A stretch of 64,000 bases of DNA from Diphasiastrum complanatum (Eukaryota > Streptophyta > Lycopodiopsida > Lycopodiales > Lycopodiaceae). Numbering within the stretch: the first letter of the stretch is position 1; each line of letters begins with the position of its first letter. The stretch spans positions 46,549,906 to 46,613,905 of the forward strand of contig CM055101.1 in the NCBI GenBank assembly GCA_029204225.1, written 5' to 3'. Below, piece after piece: positions 1-11,412 of this stretch. The notes under the pieces were generated by a model, which did no database searches, was not told the origin of the DNA, and was given only the letters and a program-made list of their open reading frames with translations. Position numbers and translations under genes: made by a program.

Positions 1-645
1 GCGGATAGTGCCTTCAAGCATCTGCAACACCCGTGCCATAGAAGGCCTGTTGTACTCTTCGTCTTGAATGCACCATATGGCAACCAAAACTGCCTTCTTT
101 AGCTGTTGTTCATTAAAACTCCCACAAAGTTTGATGTCTGCCAATAAAGAGAAGTCTCCTACCCGAGCTTGTCGGCATGCCCAGAGTGGGAAGAACAACT
201 TGTCAAGGCTAGTATTACCCAAATCCAAATTTCTTCTCCCACTGATGATCTCCAAGAGAGTCATACCATAGCTGTAGATATCCGCTTTGGCTGTGACGGG
301 TAGGGCAGAAAGCCATTCTGGTGCAAGTAGCCTCTGGTGCCCCGCATGTTTGTAATCACTTTGCTGAATTCTCTGCCCATCAACTTGGCCAGGCCAAAAT
401 CTGAAACTTTTGCAACAAAATTAGCATCCAGTAGAATGTTCTCGGGTTTGATGTCACAGTGTATGATGCAGCTCCTGCATTCTTCGTGCAGATAGAGGAT
501 TCCTCGTGCAGTGCCTAGAGCAATGCTTCTTGGTTTCCAAGGGGAGGCTCGAACCTGGGACCAAAGAAACTTTGGATGCCAAGCTAACCAGTTGAGCCAA
601 CCCCGTTGGGTAGTGCCTAGAGCAATGGCGAGTGTCCCAGTTTAA
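1..645 (-). pseudogene. G-type lectin S-receptor-like Ser/Thr kinase pseudogene (kinase domain)
   Basis: Translated on the minus strand this is the C-terminal half of a plant S-domain (SD2-5-like) receptor kinase; the gene runs off the left edge. In gene order I see NWDTR near 630, [15 protein letters not shown] near 500, the catalytic loop [14 protein letters not shown] near 430-470, [16 protein letters not shown] near 365-410, the activation-segment end near 320, a subdomain-IX-like stretch ([19 protein letters not shown]) near 235-290, and RPSMARVLQMLEGTIR at 1-50. The residue before the catalytic Asp is Cys, so this would be a non-RD kinase, as in the SD2-5 group. It is broken: one base is missing in the GTRGYLAPEW region near 325-330, the frame also changes between NWDTR and the ALGTARG segment near 625, and an 85-bp SINE sits in the reading frame at 527-611. 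A live copy would be a plasma-membrane receptor kinase; this one is probably dead. Confidence 0.85.
527..611 (-). mobile_element. tRNA-derived SINE with 16-bp target-site duplication
   Basis: An 85-bp insert is flanked by perfect 16-bp direct repeats agtgcctagagcaatg at 511-526 and 612-627. Read on the minus strand it has a Pol III A-box-like segment TTGGCTCAACTGG (rc of 588-600) and a B box GGTTCGAGCC (rc of 546-555), spaced as in a tRNA. The long duplication and tRNA-like head indicate LINE-assisted retroposition. The tail is not a clear poly(A) (it ends AACCAAGAAG). The insertion lies in the kinase pseudogene and must be younger than the gene copy. Confidence 0.85.
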
Positions 646-858
646 ACATATTTTTAGTAAGATATTCATTGAACGTGATTGAACAATATCATACGTCTAC
701 AAGATAAAAAAATCATTGCATTCCGAAAAGCAAAAGCAAAAGAAAAAACCATATTTTTTACTTCTTTTTTCACGTTATTTTCTTTTTTTGATTAGAGTAG
801 TGTGTAGTTCTGCATGCGCCATATCTCCTTGAGTATTTCAATAAGGTATGTAGTAGAC

Positions 859-1175
<317 letters not shown>

Positions 1176-1189
1176 GCAACCGAGGGTGT

Positions 1190-1425
1190 GGAATGATGGA
1201 TTGGTAGATAGTTATGGCTTGAATCATCATCTGATCCTTCATCTTCCTCCATGGCTTCTTGCAACGTAGCATACTATTCTAGGCATTTAAGTTCTCTTTT
1301 GATACTCCGTGATAATCCAGCTAGGCACATGATCACCACATGATCGGGAGTCAGGCCTGTGTCGCACTCGGATCGTAGTTGTTTGACTCGTTCAATGTAA
1401 TCTTGAACCCTTTCTCACTGCTAAC
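1190..1425 (-). mobile_element. Ty3/Gypsy gag fragment
   Basis: The minus-strand translation resembles a Retrotrans_gag domain, with the motif VQDYIERVKQLRSECDTG near 1365-1415 followed by a helical acidic stretch. The same 57-bp block recurs at 4402-4458. It is a short broken fossil with no other Gypsy parts adjacent. Confidence 0.5.
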
Positions 1426-1431
1426 TCATGG

Positions 1432-2307
1432 ACTTTTTTGGTAGAAGTTTGTAGTGTTAATGACAAGTGACAAAGCTAAGGACAAATGGTACATTAAAAA
1501 TGGAGCGTCCAAGCACATGACTTCAAGGAAAGAGTGGTTCTCAGAACTTAGAGAACATCACAAAGGAGATGAGTTGGTCAAGAAAATAGACAAGTGCTAC
1601 TTGTTATGGGATGAGGAGTGGTATCAATGAACCTTGTGAATGGAAAGATCAAGCGAATCAACGATGTGCAGTATGTGTCTGGCTTAGCTAATAACCTATT
1701 GTCTGGCTTTGTCTGGCTTAGCTAATAACCTATTGTTAGTTGAGACAATGGTGGATCAACAATTAAAAGTCGAGTTTGATAGCGACAAGTGATTTGTCAA
1801 GGACATCAAGAATTACTATAAGGTAATTGCTACAGGAGCAAGAGTCAATGGGAACAAGTTGTATAAATTGAATGCAAAGTCATTTGATAAAGCCATAGTA
1901 AGCATGGTTGATAGTCAAAGTGACCTTTAGCATCAAACGTTTGGCCACATCAATGCTCAAAGCCTTCATGTTCTAAAGAGAAACAACTTGGTGACTGGTT
2001 TGTCTGATATTTCATTTGAAGGAAAAATTTGTGAAGGATTATTGTGGGCCATAGGGAGGATCTTCCAACAGTGGAGTGAGAATATCCAATGGGATCCTGA
2101 TTTTTGTACATAGTGATCTATGCAGGCCTATGCAAATGAAATCTCTCAGTGGCTATTATTATTTCATCACCTTCATTAATGATTATAGTATATGTATGTG
2201 GATTTAATTCATAAGCAAAAAATCCCATGCATTTGCAAAGTTTAGAAAATTTAAGACTTTGGTGGAAAAGCAAATAGGATGCTACATCAACACGTTGAGG
2301 TCTGATG
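1432..2307 (+). mobile_element. Copia protease/GAG-pre-integrase/integrase fragment
   Basis: Plus-strand translations show a Copia protease start (GASKHMTSRKEWF near 1520), a GAG-pre-integrase signature (FGHINAQSL near 1940) and the start of an integrase core (HSDLCRPMQMKSLSGYYYF near 2110-2165). It is broken in several places. It abuts the LTR that begins at 2308, so the order is not that of an intact element. The first 300 bp are duplicated at 4826-5112. Confidence 0.7.
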
Positions 2308-3275
2308 TGTTAGATTATTCTACTATCAGGAGTGATTCATCCAACTAATCAATCTTTAATCTACGTCCATTCACTATCCAGTTTAGCGATTTTATTTGTG
2401 TTTATACACAGTTTGCAGAAATACTCGGGAATTGCTCCACGGGTGGCTTTGACATATCGGACAACCTCCGACATATCAGATGACTCCGACGAAAGTCGAA
2501 AGTGTCAACTACGTCGAAGGATGACAATTATGTTCTGCCTGATATGAAGCTAAAGACTTGCCCTAACTGCTTTGAAAGTAAATTTTCGGGAAGTCCTAAC
2601 TGGATGGATGACAGCGCAATACGGCAAACTGCCAATTGCGATCTGCGACCTTAATAGTTATCCCATTGGATAAGCTCAAATTGCTTTAGTATAAATAGTT
2701 GATCATCAATAACTTACATAATCTAGTGTGAGTTCTAATTCTGTTTTAGTTCTTCTTACAGAATTCTATTTTGAGTATTGCTATTAGCGCTTATTGCTTA
2801 TTAGCGGAAGTGCATCATATAGAGTTCTTCAGTTACTCAGAGATAGTTAAGAGTTCGCAGTTTCATCTGCTATTACTTTGTACTCTCATTATCCGATTTG
2901 CACGTACTACTTACTAAATCAATCTATCTTCTTATTGCATTCAGTATCATGTCAGAATGTATGCTTCTCTGTAGTTATTTGTAACTGATAAAAAATATAT
3001 TGTTTTGTCTAATTTGTTGAATACTTCAACTCTGTAATATTTTATACATCACTTCACACTCTAAATTGTTTGGCTACAAAGTCACTTTAGTACTAATGAT
3101 CTCAAAGTTAGTTGCTAAAAGATTGAACGTAACTTATGTCATTATAGCTTTGTTCAATTATTGATAGGCGTAGTCATACATAGGAAGAAGCATAATTCTG
3201 TTGTGCTCAATAGTTCGTTCATAGACTTCGATTTATCGAATCATCATTCCTTCTTCCAACATAATATCAAAGCAT
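2308..3275 (+). mobile_element. Copia LTR plus primer-binding site
   Basis: The segment begins TGTTAG and ends CCAACA at 3261, followed by taatatcaaagc, which resembles the initiator-tRNA-Met primer-binding site. That gives a 954-bp LTR. The family is confirmed by a second, partial copy at 27980-28612 with the same start and shared internal blocks. A gag start follows at 3433. Plus orientation; no matching 3' LTR is seen nearby. Confidence 0.7.
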
Positions 3276-3284
3276 ATCATTAGA

Positions 3285-3670
3285 TACTTTTCATAGTATC
3301 AAATTCTTTCACTTGCTCTTAATCTTCAGTTTGTAGTATCAAATTTCAGTATCAGATAATTAATTTCCAATTGTAACGTCACATGACGGCATTATTATTA
3401 AGTCATCGATCTATCGACAAACTAACTTCTAGATGGATTCTCAAAGTAAATCCAGTTTCATGGCAGACAAGCTGAATGGATCCAATTACTATTTGTGGTT
3501 ATTTAAGATGAAGACCTTGTTAATCGCCAATGAGTTGTGGGATGTTGTCACAAGTATCAAAGTGAAGTTTGAAGATGACACAACCGACTCAAAATGGAAA
3601 TCTAAGGATGGTAAAGCTTTCACACTTATCATACTTAATATATCAGCCACAATCCAATATGGTATCAAAG
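3285..3670 (+). mobile_element. Copia leader and gag fragment, copy 1
   Basis: The leader contains repeated TATCA-rich motifs. A gag start follows at 3433, with MDSQSKSSFMADKLNGSNY and a tryptophan-rich N-terminus typical of the Copia UBN2/gag family. Only the first third of gag is present here. The same leader-gag block recurs twice more downstream. Confidence 0.65.
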
Positions 3671-3714
3671 TGTTGATCCTTCGAGGCCTAATACTATCAG
3701 AACGCAAGCTCTTA

Positions 3715-4400
3715 TACTGGATATCTTTCACGATATCAAATTATTCTTTAGTTCAAATCAATTTGTTTCGGTATCAGAGAATTGATTTCCAATTGTAGCA
3801 CAACATCGTATCTCTCTTAACGTCGACAAACAAAATATCCAGATGGATTCTCAAAGTAAAGGTGGTCTTATCGTAGACAAGCTGAATGGATCCAATTATC
3901 ATTATGAAAATTTAAGATGAAGACCTTGCTAATCGCCATAAAGCCTCTAGACGACACAGACGACTCAAAGTGGAAATCGAAGGATGGTAAAGCTTTCACG
4001 CTTATTATCCTCAATATATCAGATACTCAGATTGGCCACGTAGCTGAAGCCAAAACTTTGAAAGAAGTGTGGGACATCTTGAGCTCACTATATGATGTGA
4101 GAGACGTAACTACTAAGTTACATCTTCGAAGAAAATTCCTCACACTTAAGAAGTCGAATAGTGATTCACTTTAGAATCACGTTAACTAGTTCAAGAATCT
4201 CTTGTAGCAGATGGCAGCTGTCAGATCAATCAAGACGCAATAATGACATTGTTTTCATGCTTGCCTTCTACATATGAAAACTGGGTGATGATCATATCAA
4301 CACACTCAGATTTAACTCTTACTAGAGTTATCACTATGTTGTTGCAAGAAGACGATCGAAGAAGTCAAGACACCTCTTCGACTTCATCGTCTCATGCTCT
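3715..4400 (+). mobile_element. Copia leader and gag fragment, copy 2
   Basis: This repeats the leader (TTTCACGATATCAAATTATTC) and then gag from MDSQSKGG near 3843 through the helical UBN2 core (SDTQIGHVAEAKT near 4020) to a late gag segment near 4250-4400. It is broken in several places. It is closely related to copy 3 at 5113-5990, which points to a local duplication. Confidence 0.65.
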
Positions 4401-4560
4401 ATATGTGTCGCACTCGGATCGTAGTTGTTTGACTCGTTCAATGTAATCTTGAACCCTTTCTTGCTTACCCATCTTGATCTTGCTCAATAGGAGAAATGGA
4501 TCTTCCAGGAACTTCTTTGGTTTAAAGCAGGTGATGAAGGTTGCTTTAACAAGACGGAGA
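4400..4560 (-). mobile_element. Ty3/Gypsy gag fragment, second copy
   Basis: The minus-strand translation again gives the VQDYIERVKQL motif, preceded by a helical segment. It shares 57 bp with 1370-1425, then diverges. It lies between two Copia gag copies, so it is part of the shuffled block rather than a separate element. Confidence 0.45.
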
Positions 4561-4825
4561 ATTATTTATTGGGATGGTTGTTGGTACAATTAATTCATTA
4601 AGGGATATTAACATATTGAATCGCATTTCATGAATTTCACAAGAGGAGTTCTAAGAATGAGCAATGCAGGAACAAATGGGAGAACTGTGAGCAATAAGCC
4701 TTTTATCAACTCAAACATAAAACAAACACTTCCCTTGTATGGCAACTAGTGGATCCTAGTGCACCACTTATTTTAAAACTGGATGAATGTAGCACAAATG
4801 TAGGTGTTATTATGCTAGGGTGGCT

Positions 4826-5112
4826 AACTCATGGACTTTTTTGGTAGAAGTTTGTAGTGTTAATGACAAGTGACAAAGCTAAGGACAAATGGTACATTAA
4901 AAATGGAGCGTCCAAGCACATGACTTCAAGGAAAGAGTGGTTCTCAGAACTTAGAGAACATCACAAAGGAGATGAGTTGGTCAAGCAAATAGACAAGTGC
5001 TACTTGTGATGGGATGAGGAGTGGTATCAATGAAGCTTGTGAATGGAAAGATCAAGCAAATCAACAATGTGCAGTATGTGTCTGGCTTAGCTAATAACCT
5101 ATTGTTTGGCTT
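4826..5112 (+). mobile_element. Duplicate of Copia protease-region fragment
   Basis: Near-identical to 1432-1735: the same start (gctaactcatggactttt), the same GASKHMTSRKEWF reading and the same end in tgtctggcttagctaataac. It then joins a gag leader at 5113. Broken fossil. Confidence 0.75.
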
Positions 5113-5995
5113 AGCTCTTATACTTGATATCTTTCACGATATCAAATTATTCTTTAGTTCGAATCAATTTGTTTCGGTATCAGAGAATTGATTTCCAATT
5201 GTAGCGCAGCATGGTATCTCTCTTAACATCGACAAACAAAAGATCCAGATGGATTCTCAAAGTAAAGCTGGTCTTATCGCAGACAAGCTGAATGGATCCA
5301 ATTATCATTATGGAAATTTAAGATGAAGACCTTGCTAATCGCCAACGAGTTGTGGGATGTTGTAACAGGTATCGAAGTAAAGCCTAAAGACGACACAGAC
5401 GACTCAAAGTGGAAATCGAAGGATGGTAAAGCTTTCACGCTTATTATCCTCAATATATCAGATACTCAGATTGGCCACGTAGCTGAAGCCAAAACTTCGA
5501 AAGAAGTGTGGGACATCTTGAGCTCACTATATGATGTGAGAGACGTAACTACTAAGTTACATCTTCGAAGGAAATTCTTCACACTTAAAATGTCGAATAG
5601 TGATTCACTTTAGAATCACATTAACTAGTTCAAGAATCTCTTGCAGCAGATGGCAGTTGTCAGATCAATCAAGACGCAATCATGACATTGATTTCAAGCT
5701 TGCCTTCTCCATATGAAAACTGGGTGATGATCATATCAACACACTCAGATTTAACTCTTACTAGAGTTATCACTATGTTGTTGCAGGAAGACGATCGAAG
5801 AAGTCAAGACACCTCTTCGACTTCATCATCTCATGCTCTCATTCTTAAACTCTAAGCATTCGGCATCGAATCAGAAGCCGACACAAACTCAAGAGTTGAA
5901 GAAGAAGATGTTCTGTAAGTATTGCAAACGCACTAATCACAAGATCCACGATTGCAGGGTATGAAAAACAAAGAATGCCAACAAGAAACTAGATA
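5113..5995 (+). mobile_element. Copia leader, gag and zinc knuckle, copy 3
   Basis: This is the most complete of the three related gag copies. It has the leader, the MDSQSKAG start near 5249, the UBN2 core, a late gag segment, and a CCHC zinc knuckle (CKYCKRTNHKIHDC) near 5910-5955. The knuckle shows that the gag of this family ended in a nucleic-acid-binding motif. Broken, with several interruptions. Confidence 0.65.
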
Positions 5996-6189
5996 TTTGG
6001 CGAATGCAGTCGCAGTATCATCTCTATCTCCCAAACTCGACATGGACGAAGGAGCATTTGTGGTCAAAGACCAAAATACATGACTCAATAATTCTTGGTT
6101 TCTGGATTTTGGAGCTACTCACCGAGAGGTTATTCTACCCTTCAATTACTATTAGTTCATTATGTCTTCACACTGGTAACACTTCATCT

Positions 6190-6735
6190 TCTTCATCATC
6201 CAACGAAGTTAGAATTATCGATAAATTCAACAGTTCAAACTCTTACATCTGGAAGTTGAAACTTAGGATGATGCTTATAAAAAGAGATCTTTGGAATGTT
6301 GTGGACGAGTCTGACCCGAAACCAGAAGAGGGTGATTATAAATTAGCTAAGGCATGGAAGATCAAGGATCAGAAGGCCCTGACATCAATCACACTGAATT
6401 TGGCGATTCTCAGATATCCCATGTTACCACTTGCAAGTCCTCTAAGGAAACATTCGATTTGTTGTCAAATCTCTATGAGACTCAAGATGTGACCACTAGG
6501 TCACACCTTAGGAAGAAGTTCTTTACTCTCAAAATGTTTGATTCAACAACCATCACTACCCACATCAACAGCTTTAAATCTTTGTTAGATCAATTGTCGA
6601 TTGTAGGATGTGCTATTCAGGATAATGGTGTTGTGATGACCTTACTTTCTTCTTTGCCAAAGTCTTATGAGCACTTTGTTGTAATGATCTCCACTCAACT
6701 TGATCCCCAATTTAAGATGGTTGTAGAATAGAAAA
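6190..6735 (+). mobile_element. Divergent Copia gag fragment
   Basis: This is a fourth, clearly different gag copy, readable as FNSSNSYIWKLKLRMMLI near 6225-6280, then the UBN2 helices (SHLRKKFFTLKMFDS near 6500-6545) and a SLPKSYEHFV segment near 6650-6685. It belongs to a related but separate Copia lineage. Broken. Confidence 0.6.
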
Positions 6736-7690
6736 TTTAGAGACGTTTATGGAACAACTTACGACCCAACAAGGAAATCATACAAAACAAATAGTATATG
6801 GCATCGATAAGCTATAGTAGAAAGGCATTAACCATCTTGGCAATCTATCATGGCTTTTAAACAAGGTTTACATTGTTTAAGTTATTGTACAAACAAGAGA
6901 TTGCTTGAACACTCAACTTTATCGATCCAATGAAATCAAGGATATGTTAGTTAAGCATGCAAAGACCCTTGCAATGTATGCCCAAGTATAAAGGCAGGAT
7001 CACTCTTGTACAAAGGCTTAGGTACAAAAAAGAACGCCCATAGATAATTTTGACCACAATGATAGTCTACGTGCAACAATCCCTAGCTAACACAGTGATT
7101 TGTTAGAAGAGGAACAAATACCATGAGAAAGCCTTAAGAAAATCTTTAAGCCAACAATCACAAATATTTTGAGAGGCATGTTTTGAGCAGATAGGCAAGA
7201 AGCCTTTAAAAAGTTTTGCATCACAAATTAAGATTGATTGTGAAGCACATAGCACCAAGGCGAAACCCTAACTATCATCCACAAGTTTTGGCAACATATC
7301 GTTATGGGCCTAACTTCTTTACTTCAACCACATGTATTCTAGTAGGGTTCAAACTTCAAAAGCTTGGGTTGTATAATACGGTGTGGAATAAAACATGGGT
7401 TGTATAGTAAGGGTCCACACCTTCTAAATAGTGGGCAAGCGCTCGTTATTTTCTACCACAGGTCATTTGAGATGAGGGGCCTTTTTGGCTAAACCTTTCC
7501 ATTTGCTTTTTTAGAATCACCATACTTGAAAAAAAATTATGAAGAACATTGTTTTGTATTAATTTTTTGGTGCTTTATAATGTTTTCTTTGCTTTGCCAA
7601 TTATTTAAATTTTGATTCAACCATGGAGCATACATTGTTGTATATAATCTTGTTATTTGTCACCCTATGCTATCATCTATTATAATTAAA
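6736..7690. other. Unassigned AT-rich sequence
   Basis: I see no gene, no clear transposon domain and no repeat of note. It is probably decayed interior of the Copia material to its left. Confidence 0.4.
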
Positions 7691-7696
7691 ATATTA

Positions 7697-7925
7697 GTGT
7701 ACGGGCAATGTGAGCGATGCCCGGGACCCGTTTTTTTGAAATTTTCCTTCATTTTTTTTCGGGCAGCGATCGCGCTGCCCCACGGGCAGCCTGACCCTGC
7801 CCAAAAAAAAACTCCCCATTTTTCAAATTTTTAGCCCTCCTCTTTGCCCACCCGTCCAAAACCCTGCCCTGCCCGCCCAAAACGTCTCCCTGCCCGCAAA
7901 CTTGCGGGTTCACATCGCTACTAAC
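7697..7925. repeat. GC-rich element with CGGGCAG repeats, possible MITE
   Basis: A GC-rich island in AT-rich surroundings, with repeated CGGGCAG/CTGCCCG blocks. The ends are partly inverted: GTGAGCGATGCCCGGG at the left, and CCCGCAAG...TCACATCGCTA at the right read in reverse. This suggests a small hAT-like non-autonomous element, but no clean target-site duplication is visible. Confidence 0.3.
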
Positions 7926-7991
7926 AGAGTATTACAATAGCCATCCACCAAATTAAATTGACAATGACATTGTGTGTGTGCACGGGCGCGC

Positions 7992-7993
<2 letters not shown>

Positions 7994-8060
<67 letters not shown>

Positions 8061-8083
8061 CAATTCATAGAAAAGGCCAAAGT

Positions 8084-8119
<36 letters not shown>
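7994..8119. repeat. (GA)n and (TA)n microsatellites
   Basis: A (GA)n tract occupies 7994-8057 and a (TA)n tract 8086-8119. The TA tract directly borders the GC-rich element that starts at 8120. Confidence 0.95.
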
Positions 8120-8124
<5 letters not shown>

Positions 8125-8356
8125 GCGGACGGTGCGTCCGAATGCGCGTCTGCATCCGGTCCGGGACGCACCGGGGGTGCGTCCAAGGGTCCGGACACGT
8201 CCGCTTTTTTTTTTTTTGATTTTTTTAGTGATATTTAGTGGTAAAAACATAAATAATAAATAAATAAAAATGTGGACGTATCCAGGGTCGGAGGCCTCCG
8301 GGACCGGACGCCGGACGCAGACGCGGACTGCCCGCGTCCGGCCCGGACGCGCATGT
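8120..8356. repeat. GC-rich GGACGC/GCGTCC-rich element, possible MITE
   Basis: It contains many GGACGC and GCGTCC motifs in both orientations, so each half can pair with the other. A 12-base T run and an AT-rich spacer sit in the middle. TA-rich tracts flank both ends. It looks like a foldback or MITE insertion into a TA microsatellite. No coding capacity. Confidence 0.4.
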
Positions 8357-8814
8357 CTGATATATATACATATATATATTTCTAAATACCAAGCAAAGAA
8401 AGGCCTTGTTGATCACTTTTTAAAATCCATTTTAGGTAGGTGATAGTGAGATACAAGAGTTCAGCCGCCAAGCCAAACAGAGTGTTCCAGTTAATTTCTT
8501 TGATGTATTAAGGTTGTCTACATTGCTAACAAGGTCTGGTGTCATTGATTTGTACTTCAACAGCTATGATAATGTTTTCCGTTTTCCTACAAATGTGATC
8601 CTGGACATACTTTCCAGTCTCAGTGACATTAGTTCTGGGTTCTTGGTTTGCCAAACCAGTTGTTTGAACTTGGTGCATATCTTTTCTATAAACGAGCAAC
8701 CACATTATAAATTATCAATACACTCCTAATTCAGATAAAGCATCATCACTTTTTGTCTTGAGGTAATGCAGCTATACCAGATTGCGATAAAAAAATCATG
8801 AAAGTTTTCTGGTT

Positions 8815-8816
<2 letters not shown>
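8357..8816. other. Unassigned spacer
   Basis: AT-rich sequence with no recognisable gene or mobile-element domain. Confidence 0.4.
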
Positions 8817-8859
<43 letters not shown>

Positions 8860-8860
8860 G
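8817..8860. repeat. Imperfect (GA)n microsatellite
   Basis: A GA tract with a single CG interruption, about 500 bp beyond the stop codon of the transporter gene. Confidence 0.9.
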
Positions 8861-8935
8861 TCAGTCGCTCCGCATGGTAACTTAAAACCCGTCAATCAGA
8901 CCAATAGTAACTCAAAATCCGCCAATTAAGACCAA

Positions 8936-9236
8936 TAGTCAGCTACATATATGCCACATAGGCTTGCACAGGTCATGCAGTATCAAAAAAGTACCAAAAT
9001 GTCTTCAGACTCGTGTATCATTGTATGAATCTTGCAGCCTGCTCTGGTTGATTAGATTCACTCTGCAAGTAACTCAAAATCCTTAAGAACAAAATTTACA
9101 TTTTTCTCACTAAGGTCAATAGTCAGCTACATATATGCCACATAGGCTTGCAAAGTTCATGTAGTATCAAAAAAGTCCCAAAATATCTTCCGACTTGATC
9201 AAGTATAATTGTATGAATCTTGCAGCCTGCCCTGCT
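8936..9236. repeat. Direct repeat pair, about 115-bp units
   Basis: The block agtcagctacatatatgccac...gtatcaaaaaagt...cagcctgc occurs near 8938-9053 and again near 9119-9236 with a few differences. It lies just downstream of the transporter gene and may form part of its 3' UTR or flank. Confidence 0.75.
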
Positions 9237-9360
9237 TGATTTTGCTGCCAATTTGCAGCTCAGAGCATAAGCTGGCATTGATAGGCAAAATTTTATCAGC
9301 TCAACGATTAAATGGTGTTGAGGCCAAAATTTGCTTGCAAAATTATCTCTTTCAAATTTT

Positions 9361-9625
9361 TTAATGAGTTGAAACCCCTGTTATCTCAGCAGGTACTAAA
9401 AACAAAAACATCAATGGTAGAAGAGTGCTGGCAGCTTGGATCAATATGCCTGTCACTAAATTGTCAAACTCATTAGCAGAGATCTGGAGAATTGAGGATA
9501 GTGCTGCACCCCCAAAAGAACTCAGGGTAGCACCCAGATTGTTAACAGACATAAAAAGAGCAAAGAGAGTTCCTTCAATCCCTGGTGGACAAAGTTGTCC
9601 AGAAAGCACCAAAAAAGGCATGAAC
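9361..9625 (-). CDS. FBT4: FBT4-like exon 7 (terminal)
   Basis: Acceptor GTATGCAG, then [36 protein letters not shown], a last hydrophobic span [11 protein letters not shown], and the end GVSTH before TAA. This is the most conserved part of the family. Confidence 0.96.
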
Positions 9626-11334
9626 CTGCATACAGAACATCGACAAAACAGGGGTTTCATCATTGTGCTATACAGAGTATTGTGCTCAGATACAATTCAC
9701 CAGCCCCAGAAGATTCAAAGAAAACAAGAAACATATGAAGTAGATGTATCCCCGGACGCTTTAAAAGGTAAGAAGCTACATTTAGTATAGTTTTGTGTAA
9801 GAGCCATTCACATAGTGCTTTGTATCCTCCTCGGAAAAACCATGTGATCTTTTATACAAAGTCCTTGATCCATCTAATTCTTATTAGCTTTTGCAGTTTC
9901 TTGATTGATGTGGTTCTAGACCTTGTCCATATAGGCTAGAATGGTTTGATTGACTGACCATATTCAGCAAGAAGCATGTCATTGATTAACAGCATACAGC
10001 CAGCAAACTGACCACGGCTTATCTCAAAGGCGAGCATTCAGCAACTCAAAGATGAGCATGCAAAGCATTCCAACCATTCCATAAGAAAGATCCTAAGTCT
10101 TGAGATTTGTGAAAGAGATTCAACCAGCAACAATAAGGCCGGGTTACATCCTAAAGATTTTGCAGGGACCTGCTGCACATCCCTGAGGCTTCTTGGAAAA
10201 CTGAACTATATTGGCCTCAAAGACAAGGAACCTATCCTTCACTCATTAATCAGCTGCGTCCAAGAGTTCAGACTTCCAGTTTCGTGTGGCCTATTAGAAG
10301 CATTGACATCCACATTATGTTACACTTTAAATCTTTCATAATAAATATTTCTTGCACTTTGTACTTGGAGCTTCAACTCACTCCCTTATCGATGAAGTTT
10401 CATCAAGAAAAACCTTTCTGCCTGTATATGGCATCCCAGTATAATTGCAGATGATTCACATCCACATTATGTTACACTTTAAATCTTCATTATAAATGTT
10501 TCTTGCACCTTGTACTTGGAGCTTCAACTCACTCACTTTATCAATTATACTTCACCACTTCAACTCACTCACTTTATCAATTAAACTTCACCATTAACAG
10601 CCTTTCTGCCTCTACATGGCATCTCAGTATAATTGCAGCATATGATTCTACCATTGTACTTAGGCAGCATGGCTGTTCTAACTTGTCTACAGCAGTGTCC
10701 CAAAATCCTGCTCCCCTAAAGAACAGCTTCCAGAGCTGACTTACTTCTCTTCAGATCCTCTCTTTCCTGATTTCAACAGCTACCTCATCACTGTGTTTCT
10801 CTATCTTCTCTTTCATATCCACTTTAGCCCCAATCACTAGGATGTCTGTTCAACTCTTCTTGAAAAAATCTTGGTCCTTTGAACTTAAGTTTGGTCCAAT
10901 TTCAGCCTTCAAAATTAAGGTAAACTAGAAGACTCATCTTCGTAACTGTGCTTATTTTGAGCATATACACTTCTACTTGATTATCTGCCATTGTGTAACA
11001 AGCTTGTACTGTATTGAATTTTTTTTGGCCTCTTTTTGTTAAAAGTACAATCAGCAAAATGAAAAACTCGGTACAAACAATATGTACTTATTTTGCATAA
11101 TACCAGGACAAGTAAAACAGAGAGGATAAAGGATCAAGTTAAGAGTTTAACTAGCATACTTGAACTGTTGAACTGCATCTCCCAAAGCTGATGAGCCAAC
11201 TACAAAAGCTTTGTTAGGTATACCAAGTTGAGTGCCTAATCCTGATACTAGAAGTATGTCAGTTAGAGTAAGGAGGGCAACACCTATATGAACCCACCTG
11301 CACATAACGGACCCACAAACTGAAATGAATAAGG

Positions 11335-11412
<78 letters not shown>

